Shown: piece after piece, positions 31,943 to 39,318 of the stretch | Numbering within the stretch: position 1 is the first letter of the stretch | Layout: each line of letters begins with the position of its first letter | Origin: a virus | DNA: 44,090 bases | Virus record (IMG/VR): IMGVR_UViG_3300009149_000073 | Location: 1-44,090 of that record | Direction: 5' to 3' (one strand) | Position numbers and translations under genes: made by a program | The notes under the pieces: generated by a model | The model's input: the letters and a program-made list of their open reading frames with translations, nothing else | What the model was told of the DNA's origin: nothing | Database searches by the model: none

Positions 31943-32809
31943 TTAGACTTTTTTTTTACCAGTAATGGCTTCTAGTACTGCAATAACTTCGTCCTTCTTC
32001 AATCCTTTAAGGATGTCAGTGGCTTCAGCCATAGCTTCTTTGGTGCCTTCACCAGTTACACGATAGATAGTATCATCGATAGCTGTGATAGTGTCTGTGA
32101 TACTCATAGGAGCCTTAATAGTCATATTATCACCTTCGAATACGAAGTCAGCTTCTGGTTCTGGTATGACAACCTCGTCACCACTTAACATACCTTCAAT
32201 AATCTTTTCAGAATCGGTCAATTCATCACGCTCAAATATTGAGTCTGATAATTTAGCGAAGTCTTTGTCAGCCTTTCCTTTACCATTATTCTTGGTAAGA
32301 TTATCACCAGTTATTCCGTCTTCAGCATCATCTGATACATTATCCCATGACAATTTCTCACCTTTCTTGTCTGTGATGTTAGCATCGTATTCTACAGCTC
32401 CGTAGTTCTTGTAAGACATGTTAGTCTCAACAATCTTATCGTCTCTGAAAATATTAGCCTCACTAGCCAATCCAAGGGATTCGTTAATTGAGTGGAACTT
32501 AAGGTTTAAATGCTTAATCGCTTTTGCGTATGATGGGTAAGCGAAATCTTTCTTGTTTGCTAATCCACCCATGTATTCGAAGTCTTCTTTTACAAGACCT
32601 TCTTTCATATCCGCAGTCTTAATGTAGTAATCTTTGTTTTCACGTATGATTGCATACACTTTACCGTCAGGACCTTTCTTGGTAATCTCCAATACTCCAC
32701 GGTCTACACCTTCCTTAATTAGAGTTGCGTCCATAAGTTCCAGCATTCTATTCTTAACCTCTCGGCCTTTAAGACCTACTGGTCTGATATTTAGTTTTTT
32801 CTTAGTCAT
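31943..32809 (-). CDS. Hypothetical structural protein, may be N-terminal half of a fusion
   Basis: ATG 32809 gives MTKKKLNIRPVGLKGREVKNR; a longer frame to 32857 overlaps the next gene and lacks support. The N-terminal domain (about residues 1-115) has RMLELMDATLIKEGVDRG, VYAIIRENKDYYIKT and SYAKAIKHLNLKFHSI. The middle is acidic. The C-terminus ends in a helix (DILKGLKKDEVIAVLEAITG) and KKKV. The A9 run at its end allows a -1 shift into the frame of the next protein. Function unknown; position suggests a virion or internal head protein. Confidence 0.7.
   Translation of the reverse strand: MTKKKLNIRPVGLKGREVKNRMLELMDATLIKEGVDRGVLEITKKGPDGKVYAIIRENKDYYIKTADMKEGLVKEDFEYMGGLANKKDFAYPSYAKAIKHLNLKFHSINESLGLASEANIFRDDKIVETNMSYKNYGAVEYDANITDKKGEKLSWDNVSDDAEDGITGDNLTKNNGKGKADKDFAKLSDSIFERDELTDSEKIIEGMLSGDEVVIPEPEADFVFEGDNMTIKAPMSITDTITAIDDTIYRVTGEGTKEAMAEATDILKGLKKDEVIAVLEAITGKKKV
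31949..31957 (-). other. A9 slippery run at the end of the upstream gene
   Basis: On the minus strand nine A follow GGT: frame 0 reads GGT AAA AAA AAA GTC TAA. Moving back one base gives AAA AGT CTA ACC and stays open into the next gene. It could act in -1 ribosomal frameshifting or transcript slippage, or reflect one missing A. Confidence 0.5.
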
Positions 32810-32822
32810 CCTAATTTTAGTT

Positions 32823-33083
32823 TTATCCGTATGAACCGCCAATGTACGTTCCAGCACTTGAGACGCTCTTTGTTTCCCCTAACAAGTATAGATTACCTGA
32901 AATATTTCCAATACTTCGTACTAATATTTCTGTATTGGAACTCTCACCGAAATTGATTATAGTGCCGTTAATATCTGCGACACCACCACCAGTACCCGCG
33001 TAAACCTCGTAATAGGTATATGCGCTAAGGGTTGCCCCACTTGCTGGGTGAATTATTGAATATATTCCATTTGCTCTTGGCAT
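32823..33083 (-). CDS. Small Gly/Ser-rich virion-like protein (86 aa)
   Basis: ATG 33083 (MPRANGIYSIIHPASGATL) is preferred to GTG 33101. The protein is beta-rich and Gly/Ser/Thr-rich (YAGTGGGVADINGTIINFG, ISGNLYLLGETKSVSS), like small head-decoration or fibre-tip proteins. No cysteine or charged cluster. A late promoter box lies upstream, and it starts the gene set running down to 28780. Confidence 0.68.
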   Translation of the reverse strand: MPRANGIYSIIHPASGATLSAYTYYEVYAGTGGGVADINGTIINFGESSNTEILVRSIGNISGNLYLLGETKSVSSAGTYIGGSYG

Positions 33084-33102
33084 GATTATCTGATTTATCA
33101 CT

Positions 33103-33112
33103 TATAAATATA
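33103..33112 (-). promoter_or_regulatory. Candidate late promoter box
   Basis: TATATTTATA on the minus strand, 19 bases before ATG 33083. Confidence 0.45.
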
Positions 33113-33141
33113 AACAAACAGACAAAAAAGACGGATATTAC

Positions 33142-33579
33142 TTAGAAATGGTAATTGAAGATAACACAATCTGGGTTTAGATTGCTAAAGTCTGGAAATG
33201 TGGTATCACCGATGGTATTATCATCGATGTGTGATATGTGTAATTCGTGGATGTAGGGTGCATACTTTTCGTAAGTCTTCTTCCCTCCGATACACCATAG
33301 ATTATCGTCTGGGGTAATATCGTCACCGATGATAAATGACCAATCTTGTTTAGGTCTATCTTCTTTGGGTGTGGAACTTAGAATAGGTTCACCTCTCGAA
33401 TCAACAATAGTCATTCTACCCTCTAATTTGGGTAGCGTCTGATAAGTGTTCCATCCAACTAAACAAGAGTGACCCATGGTAAGCTTCTTGAAGTGTTTGA
33501 AGTCTTCTAGATTACGCCAAGGTAACCCACCATCAAGGCCAATGAAGTTTAAGTTATTTACCGCTAATATCGCTTTCAT
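33142..33579 (-). CDS. folA: Dihydrofolate reductase
   Basis: Regenerates tetrahydrofolate consumed by thymidylate synthase. Landmarks are MKAILAVNNLNFIGLDG with the GLPWRN loop near residues 17-22, HFKKLTMGHSCLVGWNTYQTLP (cofactor-binding and helix region), IGGKKTYEKY and the C-terminal TTFPDF. At 145 aa it is slightly short for the family (about 160). The start overlaps the GIY-YIG stop by 4 bases (ATGA), so it is translated from the same transcript. In T4 the frd and td genes are also adjacent. Confidence 0.9.
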   Translation of the reverse strand: MKAILAVNNLNFIGLDGGLPWRNLEDFKHFKKLTMGHSCLVGWNTYQTLPKLEGRMTIVDSRGEPILSSTPKEDRPKQDWSFIIGDDITPDDNLWCIGGKKTYEKYAPYIHELHISHIDDNTIGDTTFPDFSNLNPDCVIFNYHF

Positions 33580-34301
33580 GTGTACTGATAATTATTAAAT
33601 TTACTATTAGAGCTTTTAACTCGCCATCTAATAGTTGTCATGGGGATATTTAGTAATTTAGAAGCCTCACCAGCAGACCGATATTCGACACTATCAACAA
33701 TAATTGGTGCGTTTTGACTCCCATGATATGTTCCCTTTCTGGATTTTGATATTTTTTGTTTAACTTCTTCACTATGCTTTTTCCCATAAAATGGATTTTT
33801 TGTGCCCGTCCTATCTCTACAAGCGGAGCACTCAACAGTTATAGAGTCAATTCTATTCCCACACTTACAGAAGGTCTTCCCTCCCTTCCAATTATTGTTA
33901 TCATCCTTCATCTTACCAAACAATTTACGTTTTTCGTCTATTGTCATGGCACTTAACCGAATTAAAAGACCAGCTTTAATGTTTTCTATAATAGTCTCTC
34001 TATTCGGATGATTACTAATATTATCCCCTCCTGAAGCGCTTTTACCTATATTGTAATCTGGTAATAAATCTAGATATGTTTGTTCCTTAACTAATAACTC
34101 TAATTTATCGCACTCCTCAACAACTTCAAATTTAAAACTATTATCACCATACTTATCCCAAGCTCTTTGTAATAAAATATTTTCATGTGTCCCACGACCA
34201 AGTTTAGATATGTGAGTCTTCCACCTAAAAGTAATATCTTTAGATGAACCATAGTAACACTTATTATTGTACGTATTTCGTATTCTGTAAATTCCTACCA
34301 C
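33576..34301 (-). CDS. GIY-YIG homing endonuclease (free-standing)
   Basis: The N-terminus MVGIYRIRNTYNNKCYYGSS is the GIY...YYG pair of GIY-YIG nucleases, with RWKTHISKLGRG providing the catalytic Arg/His region and EQTYLDLL the conserved Glu. The C-terminal half has two Cys pairs (CKC, CSAC), suggesting zinc binding, and NUMOD-like DNA-binding segments (KHSEEVKQKISKSRKG; EASKLLNIPMTTIRWRV). It starts at GTG 34301; no in-frame ATG is near. It sits between thymidylate synthase and dihydrofolate reductase genes with its own late promoter box. T4 carries a GIY-YIG enzyme (I-TevI) in its td intron, so the location is similar, but here no intron is seen. Confidence 0.9.
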   Translation of the reverse strand: MVGIYRIRNTYNNKCYYGSSKDITFRWKTHISKLGRGTHENILLQRAWDKYGDNSFKFEVVEECDKLELLVKEQTYLDLLPDYNIGKSASGGDNISNHPNRETIIENIKAGLLIRLSAMTIDEKRKLFGKMKDDNNNWKGGKTFCKCGNRIDSITVECSACRDRTGTKNPFYGKKHSEEVKQKISKSRKGTYHGSQNAPIIVDSVEYRSAGEASKLLNIPMTTIRWRVKSSNSKFNNYQYT

Positions 34302-34304
34302 ATT

Positions 34305-34314
34305 AATAAATATG
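34305..34314 (-). promoter_or_regulatory. Candidate late promoter box for GIY-YIG gene
   Basis: CATATTTATT on the minus strand, 3 bases before the GTG at 34301. Confidence 0.4.
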
Positions 34315-34348
34315 ACGCTATGGGTAAAAGTTAAACGGTAGTCCTAGA

Positions 34349-35491
34349 TTAATTGGATAGAGGAAATTTAATTGGGTCGTGGTATTTATAATTCTCTATT
34401 TTGAAATCATCCATCTCAATACCTTCAATAATAGCGTCCCAATTAGTACCTAACACATTCTCTGGATTCCAGAACTCAGTACTGATTACTAATTTAGGTA
34501 AAGGTAGAGGTTCTCTCGATACTTGGAGTAAAGCGCCTTCTACTTGGTTTAAGTATATATGACAATCTCCTAGTTGTCCTATAAGCTCATCTGGCACCAT
34601 ATTGGTTAGTTCACCTAGTATCATCAACAAAGCTCCATAAGAGGCTATATTAAATGGGATACCTAATGGAATATCACACGAGCGTTGAGTCCATAACAAG
34701 GATATTGCTCGTTTAGGTACATTACACTCATCCAAATATAGGTTAATTATAGTATCCGTAAACGGACTGATATTACCAAAATCCCTAACATATATAGGGT
34801 CGGTGAGTAACTCCCTACGCTCTTGCCAGCTTAGTTCTCTGGTAGTTACTTGGAATCCGTAGTGACATGGTGGTAAAGTCATTTGATTAATCTCATCAAC
34901 CTTCCACGTATTGACCATCAGTCTTCTACTATCAGGGTTCTTAATTAGGTTGTTTACTAGGTTAGAAATTTGGTCCACATCATTCCAGTCTCTCCATTGC
35001 TTTCCGTAGATAGGACCTAAGTCACCCCACTTGGTTGCAAAATCATCGTCTAATCTAATTCTCTCAGTGAAACCAGCTTTAGATAGTGGTTCGTAGCTAA
35101 CAGAATCAAAGTCATTACCACTTTCCTCTTGGAGGACCATTGTCTCTATGATATAACCCTTATCGACCATCTTATCTAGATTACCATCATGCCAATTATC
35201 TTGTACGTGCTTTAAGAATTTCTTATATGCGTCACCGACCCATATGTTACAGTCATTCTGAACCAACCATTGGATGTTAGTATCACCATTTAAAAGCCAT
35301 AACAGCTCAGTAAACATACCTCTATGGTACATCTTCTTGGTGGTTAGAAGAGGGAATCCTTCTGACATCTTATGTCGTATCTGTCTTCCGAATACCGATT
35401 TAGTACCAGTACCAGTTCTATCCTTCTTAACCACTCCGTTATCTATGATATCCTTTAGTAAGTCTTGATAATCTTTGTCTAATTTATTCAT
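34349..35491 (-). CDS. thyA: Thymidylate synthase (ThyA type) with insertions
   Basis: Makes dTMP from dUMP. It is 380 residues against about 264 in E. coli. Conserved parts are RTGTGTKSVFGRQ (20s-30s), GFPLLTTKKM, LLNGDTNIQWL, GDLGPIYGKQWRDW, PDSRRLMVNTW, the catalytic Cys209 in LPPCHYGFQV, QRSCDIPLGIPFNIASYGALL, GDCHIYLNQ and SREPLPLPKLV. Two insertions explain the extra length: about residues 85-155 (HVQDNWHDGNLDKMVDKGY and on) and about 217-265 (RELSWQERRELLTDPIYVRD and on). Neither contains intein motifs. The start overlaps a micro-ORF upstream; the stop precedes the GIY-YIG promoter. Confidence 0.93.
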   Translation of the reverse strand: MNKLDKDYQDLLKDIIDNGVVKKDRTGTGTKSVFGRQIRHKMSEGFPLLTTKKMYHRGMFTELLWLLNGDTNIQWLVQNDCNIWVGDAYKKFLKHVQDNWHDGNLDKMVDKGYIIETMVLQEESGNDFDSVSYEPLSKAGFTERIRLDDDFATKWGDLGPIYGKQWRDWNDVDQISNLVNNLIKNPDSRRLMVNTWKVDEINQMTLPPCHYGFQVTTRELSWQERRELLTDPIYVRDFGNISPFTDTIINLYLDECNVPKRAISLLWTQRSCDIPLGIPFNIASYGALLMILGELTNMVPDELIGQLGDCHIYLNQVEGALLQVSREPLPLPKLVISTEFWNPENVLGTNWDAIIEGIEMDDFKIENYKYHDPIKFPLSN

Positions 35492-35567
35492 TTCCTTTTA
35501 GTTTGTGTTTCTTCAGATAGGCTTCATATAGTGTATTAGCCTCGTCAGTATTGTTAGTTGATAACAC
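35484..35567 (-). CDS. Possible micro-gene (27 aa) overlapping thyA start
   Basis: GTG 35567 opens a frame for LSTNNTDEANTLYEAYLKKHK and ends 8 bases inside the thymidylate synthase gene. No family. It fills an otherwise empty gap in a tightly packed operon; a chance frame cannot be excluded. Confidence 0.3.
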   Translation of the reverse strand: MLSTNNTDEANTLYEAYLKKHKLKGNE

Positions 35568-35575
35568 TTTTTTCC

Positions 35576-35848
35576 TCAGTCATCTTCTATTTCATTTTTA
35601 ATCATGTTCACATATCGCTCTACGATGTAGTCTGGTGCAGGTAGAATACTAAGCCTGTCCGCGATATCGGTTAATCCGAATTCTTTATCGGTTTTAAGTT
35701 CCTCTCTCAGGTGTTTCACTGACTCAGGAGTTGGTTCGTTCCAGTACCCCACAAAGTGCAATACTTCGAACATCTCACCCTTTTCATCAGGGTCTATGAC
35801 CATTAGGCCGTGTTTGATGTTATTAACATCAGGTTTCTCATTATCCAT
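35576..35848 (-). CDS. Small protein (90 aa), unknown
   Basis: Acidic protein with FEVLHFVGYWNEPTPESVKHL and a C-terminal helix APDYIVERYVNMIKNEI. Its start is 2 bases after the stop of the 55-aa gene upstream. It lies in the operon leading to thyA. No domain recognised. Confidence 0.68.
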   Translation of the reverse strand: MDNEKPDVNNIKHGLMVIDPDEKGEMFEVLHFVGYWNEPTPESVKHLREELKTDKEFGLTDIADRLSILPAPDYIVERYVNMIKNEIEDD

Positions 35849-35850
35849 TT

Positions 35851-36018
35851 TTATACTTTATCTAATAAATCCGTTAACAACCACATCTCCTTTACATCCA
35901 TAGATAAGTCCATTAACAACCACATATCTTTAAGGTCGTTTGACGACCTATCCAACCTATCGACTTTACCATTCACACTGCCGTATACTACGAATTCTCT
36001 TTCTTCCTCCTCACTCAT
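35851..36018 (-). CDS. Small protein with internal 13-aa repeat (55 aa)
   Basis: ATG 36018 gives MSEEEEREFVVYGSVNGK. The second half contains a duplicated unit (DMWLLMDLSMDVK and EMWLLTDLLDKV) that comes from a 39-base tandem duplication. The ATG overlaps the previous stop (ATGA). Function unknown. Confidence 0.6.
   Translation of the reverse strand: MSEEEEREFVVYGSVNGKVDRLDRSSNDLKDMWLLMDLSMDVKEMWLLTDLLDKV
35865..35932. repeat. Tandem duplication, 39-base period
   Basis: Two copies of a unit starting ATAAATCCGTTAACAACC (35865) and ATAAGTCCATTAACAACC (35904) share about 26 of 30 bases in the aligned core. The duplication preserves the reading frame of the small gene around it. Confidence 0.7.
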
Positions 36019-36179
36019 ACCCCTTTAAGTAATGGTAATACGTAGTACACCGTATTCAGTGCTATTCGTAATTCGATTTCATAATCTCGATGTTGAAGCC
36101 TATTAACCTCCTCGGCCATTTCTAGCGTCCAAGTGGCCTTTATTCTTATTTCCTCCATAGTTTTAGCCTCTTCGGTCAT
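36015..36179 (-). CDS. Small helical protein (54 aa)
   Basis: ATG 36179 gives MTEEAKTMEEIRIKATWTLE, then a helix ending YYVLPLLKGV. The stop overlaps the next ATG and the start overlaps the preceding stop (both ATGA), a pattern typical of real coupled genes. No family. Confidence 0.6.
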   Translation of the reverse strand: MTEEAKTMEEIRIKATWTLEMAEEVNRLQHRDYEIELRIALNTVYYVLPLLKGV

Positions 36180-36298
36180 ACACCTACTAACAAATCTCTA
36201 GTTACCATTCTTATGATGTATCTGTCGGAGTTATCAAATAGTTCACTAAGGCTCGTAGTACGAGCGTTATCAAAAAATATGTTATCTAATTTAAGCAC
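36176..36298 (-). CDS. Small protein (40 aa)
   Basis: GTG 36298 shares its G with the stop TAG of the KTSC gene, giving MLKLDNIFFDNARTTSLSEL and a C-terminal helix. It overlaps the next gene (GTATGACC). Function unknown; support comes only from coupling and the absence of other genes in the gap. Confidence 0.5.
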   Translation of the reverse strand: MLKLDNIFFDNARTTSLSELFDNSDRYIIRMVTRDLLVGV

Positions 36299-36717
36299 TA
36301 GTCCTCTAATAACGCTATCGTCTTGTCAGTAATATCTTTTATGGTCCTAATCGTATCCATATCCATATCATTAGTTAAGAGTAGGCTCTCTACTCTGTTC
36401 TTATATTCGGCCATAAGATTTCTATTGTTAGCCTCTTGGTAACTAGTAATCATTGTTACTATACCGCTTGGCTCCACGTTCTCTAACTTCTCGAAGCTGT
36501 ATTTCTTAATGTGTGAGTTTAAAACCTTACCTTGACTGTCGGCAGTTTCGAATCTCATATAGGCAGCTTTATCAACGTCCTTGTATGCATATTTGGTACC
36601 TTGCTTGAAGATAACCTCCAAAATCTGTTTTGTTGGGTCGTATGTTGATGCTAAAATATTGCTTGAGTTGTAAAGTGCTTTTGTGGCCTCTCCGACCGAT
36701 TTCTTGTGTACTAACAT
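36298..36717 (-). CDS. KTSC-domain protein
   Basis: The first 75 residues match the KTSC domain: SSNILASTYDPTKQILEVIF, then KQGTKYAYKDVDKAAYMRFE, ADSQGKVLNSHIKK (pattern S.I....Y......V.F..G..Y.Y..V....Y..F..A.S.G...N..I). This small domain is found in lysyl-tRNA synthetase tails and in many phage proteins; its role is unclear. The rest is helical. It is the first gene after a host-like promoter and so heads the operon of micro-genes and thyA. Confidence 0.8.
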   Translation of the reverse strand: MLVHKKSVGEATKALYNSSNILASTYDPTKQILEVIFKQGTKYAYKDVDKAAYMRFETADSQGKVLNSHIKKYSFEKLENVEPSGIVTMITSYQEANNRNLMAEYKNRVESLLLTNDMDMDTIRTIKDITDKTIALLED

Positions 36718-36750
36718 GTGTTTACTTTTGTCTATGTTGTTATTCTAGTA

Positions 36751-36781
36751 CAAAGATACGATATTTATATGAAGAAATCAA
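36751..36781 (-). promoter_or_regulatory. Host-like promoter TTG-N20-TATCTTTG
   Basis: On the minus strand TTG (36781-36779), 20 bases, then TATCTTTG (36758-36751). It drives the KTSC-to-folA gene set and lies back to back with the plus-strand promoter at 36791. Confidence 0.75.
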
Positions 36782-36790
36782 TAGCTAAGT

Positions 36791-36821
36791 TTGTTTTATT
36801 GGGAATTAATCTGTATATTTG
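36791..36821 (+). promoter_or_regulatory. Host-like promoter TTG-N20-TATATTTG
   Basis: TTG (36791-36793), 20 bases, TATATTTG (36814-36821), then the clpC ATG at 36836. The -33 boxes of the two divergent promoters are 9 bases apart. Confidence 0.75.
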
Positions 36822-36835
36822 CAACACGAAACGAT

Positions 36836-37675
36836 ATGAATAGAGAGATAAGACCGAAATTGAAGGAGATAGTCAGAAAGGCTATGCAAGAGGTGTTGAA
36901 CCATAACGGTAATCAACTACGCCCAGAACATGTCATACTTAGTATCATAGCAGATGGTGATAACAGAACAACCGAGGTCCTACTCAATATGGATGTGGAC
37001 CTAAACGGATTGTTTGACGACCTATATGATGAAATCTATAACAAGGACATTATCCCTAGAATAGGGGTGCAGAGACAACAGAATGAAATGAGTGCTGATA
37101 TCAAGGGTGTCTTCAATGGCATCGATGTCGAGTGTGATAGTTTGAGCGATACCGCCCTAGATACCGTTCATATGTTTTTAAGTGCGATTAAGGAAGTGTC
37201 TCCGATAGACGGTGTACTATCCAAATACGGAATAAATTATACAGATTTTAAAGAAAAAGTAGTTATCATGAGTGATTTTGAGGACCCAGAGAATGAGGAA
37301 ATACCTAACAACAATGACGCCCTTAAGAGAAGAGGTAAAGGCAGAAGAAAACAAGCCAGTGGCAAGACTAGGCCAGTGGTAGATGCTTTCTGTCGTGATA
37401 TAAGCGCAGCAGCCGAAAAGGGAGAGATTGACCCAGTTGTCGGTCGAGAAAAAGAAATTAAACGAGTCACCCAGATTCTGAGTAGACGAAAGAAGAATAA
37501 TCCAGTCCTGATTGGAGACCCAGGAGTAGGCAAGACCTCGATTGTAGAAGGTTTGGCTAAATTAATCTTTGAACAAAAAGCACCTATGATTATATCTGAT
37601 AAGCGGATTTATTCGCTTGACCTAGCTAGTCTAGTTGCAGGTACAAAATACAGAGGACAATTGAAGAAAGGATGA
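36836..37675 (+). CDS. clpC: ClpC-type AAA+ unfoldase, N-terminal part (frameshifted)
   Basis: ATG 36836 (MNREIRPKLKEIVRKAM) is the start; an open frame to 36791 runs through the promoter. The first 100 residues form a Clp_N-like domain (LRPEHVILSIIADGD). The first AAA+ domain follows: DPVVGREKEIKRVTQILSRR, Walker A IGDPGVGKTS, and DLASLVAGTKYRGQ. The frame then reads LKKG and stops, whereas the family continues FEERMKALMDEL. One missing T in CAATT(T)GAAG would restore it. The next gene resumes exactly there, overlapping by 4 bases. Phage ClpC is rare; this one resembles Bacteroidota ClpC and may have been taken from a host. Confidence 0.85.
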   Translation: MNREIRPKLKEIVRKAMQEVLNHNGNQLRPEHVILSIIADGDNRTTEVLLNMDVDLNGLFDDLYDEIYNKDIIPRIGVQRQQNEMSADIKGVFNGIDVECDSLSDTALDTVHMFLSAIKEVSPIDGVLSKYGINYTDFKEKVVIMSDFEDPENEEIPNNNDALKRRGKGRRKQASGKTRPVVDAFCRDISAAAEKGEIDPVVGREKEIKRVTQILSRRKKNNPVLIGDPGVGKTSIVEGLAKLIFEQKAPMIISDKRIYSLDLASLVAGTKYRGQLKKG

Positions 37676-39318
37676 AGGCTCTTATGGATGAACTTAAGGA
37701 GAATCCAGATATTATTCTATTCATCGATGAATTACATACTATGGTGGGTGCGGGTGCCGCATCAGGTTCCATGGACGCATCCAATATGTTCAAGCCAGCA
37801 TTGGCAAATGGAGAAATCCAAATTATCGGTGCGACCACTCTTGACGAATTCAGAGAAAATATTGAAGATGATGGTGCCCTAACGAGACGATTCCAACAAG
37901 TGTTGGTAAACGAACCATCTTTGGAAGAAACTCATACCATCCTTGTGAATATCAAGGACAAGTATGAGGAACATCACAAAGTAACGTATAGTGAAGAAGC
38001 TATCGAGGAATGTGTCCGACTAGCTGACAGATATATCACAGAGAGAGCGATGCCAGATAAGGCAATTGACGTTATGGATGAGGCTGGTGCCGCTACGAAT
38101 GTAGACATGGAGAAGCCTGAACGAATCAAAGCGTTAGAAACTGCCAAAGCTAAAATCATTGAGAACAAACTTGACGTAGTTAGAACTCAAAAGTATGAAG
38201 AGGCTGCTGAGTTGCGAGACCAAGAAAAGAAAATCCAAGAGGATTTAGAAGCTGCCAAGGCAAGCTGGGCTAAAGACCTAGACAAGAAAAGAACTGAGGT
38301 TGGGGTTGACGAGATATGTGAAGTAGTGTCAACCATGACAGGAATTCCTATCAGTAAGATATCAAGCCAAGAGACCAGTAAGCTGATTAATATGGATAAA
38401 ACCATTAAAGCTGCTTTGGTCGGTCAAGACGAGGCTATTGATGTGGTAACACAAGCCATTAAACGAAATAGATTAGGGTTCAAACCTAAGAATAAGCCAA
38501 TCGGTTCGTTCATCTTCCTAGGGCCAACAGGTGTAGGTAAGACTGAACTAGCCAAGCAATTGGCATCAGAAATGTTCGGTGATTCTGAAGCATTAGTTAG
38601 AATCGATATGAGTGAGTATCGAGACGGGCATACAGTGTCTAGAATGTTAGGTAACCCTCCAGGATATGTTGGACACGAAAAAGGTGGACAACTAACCGAA
38701 GAGGTACGTAGACGTCCATACTCTGTGGTTCTTTTTGATGAGATTGAGAAGGCGCATCCAGACATTTTTAACACCCTGTTACAACTATTAGATGAGGGTC
38801 ACCTTACTGATGGTATGGGTAGAAAAGTAAGCTTCAAGAACTGCTTGGTTATTATGACATCCAATGTAGGTGTTAAGCAATTGAATATGATGGGTGCTGG
38901 TGTAGGTTTTAAGACTGATGCAACAATTGCGGCCAGTGATGAGCGTAAGCGAGGTATTATTGAAAAGGCGCTTAAGAAGAAGTTCCCACCAGAATTCCTT
39001 AACCGTATTGATGACACTGTTATCTTTAACAGCTTGAATCCGAAAGATATTGGTAAGATTATCCATATCGAATTGGCCAAGCTTAAGGACATCATCTCTA
39101 AAGCTGGTTATGAGATTAAGTTGGATAAGGCTGCAATCGATTTCCTAGCTAAGGAAGGGTATCACGAAGAATATGGTGCAAGACCTTTAGGTCGAGCATT
39201 GCAACACTACGTTGGTAATCTGATTGCTGATGAAGTACTTAAGGGTAATGTGACGGAAGACTCTGTGGTCAATGTCTCTTACAGTAAGAAGGACAAAAAG
39301 ATGTTTGTCAAAGCATAA
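37672..39318 (+). CDS. clpC: ClpC-type AAA+ unfoldase, C-terminal part (frameshifted)
   Basis: Begins MKALMDELKENPDIILFIDE, which carries the D1 Walker B and sensor residues (GATTLDEFRENIEDDGALTRRFQ). A UVR-like middle domain (KYEEAAELRDQEKKIQEDL) marks it as ClpC rather than ClpA. The second AAA+ domain has Walker A FLGPTGVGKTELAK, Walker B VVLFDEIEKAHPD, and EEVRRRPYSVV and EYGARPLGRALQHYV near the end. So D1 is split between the two frames and the pair cannot work as separate proteins unless they reassociate. A ClpP-binding loop (IGF-type) is not obvious. Ends before a strong terminator. Confidence 0.88.
   Translation: MKALMDELKENPDIILFIDELHTMVGAGAASGSMDASNMFKPALANGEIQIIGATTLDEFRENIEDDGALTRRFQQVLVNEPSLEETHTILVNIKDKYEEHHKVTYSEEAIEECVRLADRYITERAMPDKAIDVMDEAGAATNVDMEKPERIKALETAKAKIIENKLDVVRTQKYEEAAELRDQEKKIQEDLEAAKASWAKDLDKKRTEVGVDEICEVVSTMTGIPISKISSQETSKLINMDKTIKAALVGQDEAIDVVTQAIKRNRLGFKPKNKPIGSFIFLGPTGVGKTELAKQLASEMFGDSEALVRIDMSEYRDGHTVSRMLGNPPGYVGHEKGGQLTEEVRRRPYSVVLFDEIEKAHPDIFNTLLQLLDEGHLTDGMGRKVSFKNCLVIMTSNVGVKQLNMMGAGVGFKTDATIAASDERKRGIIEKALKKKFPPEFLNRIDDTVIFNSLNPKDIGKIIHIELAKLKDIISKAGYEIKLDKAAIDFLAKEGYHEEYGARPLGRALQHYVGNLIADEVLKGNVTEDSVVNVSYSKKDKKMFVKA

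Noticed and set aside
31225-31965. Plus-strand open frame opposite the 31218 gene
   Set aside because: Same reason: complement of an acidic low-complexity gene, without regulatory signals.
34349-35491. Intein in thymidylate synthase as the cause of its extra length
   Set aside because: The insertions lack intein blocks A, B, F and G and do not interrupt a conserved active-site motif.
36770-36844. Mini-ORF of 24 codons starting MKKSIAKF before clpC
   Set aside because: It lies across both divergent promoters and overlaps the clpC start; its hydrophobic translation probably reflects AT-rich promoter sequence.
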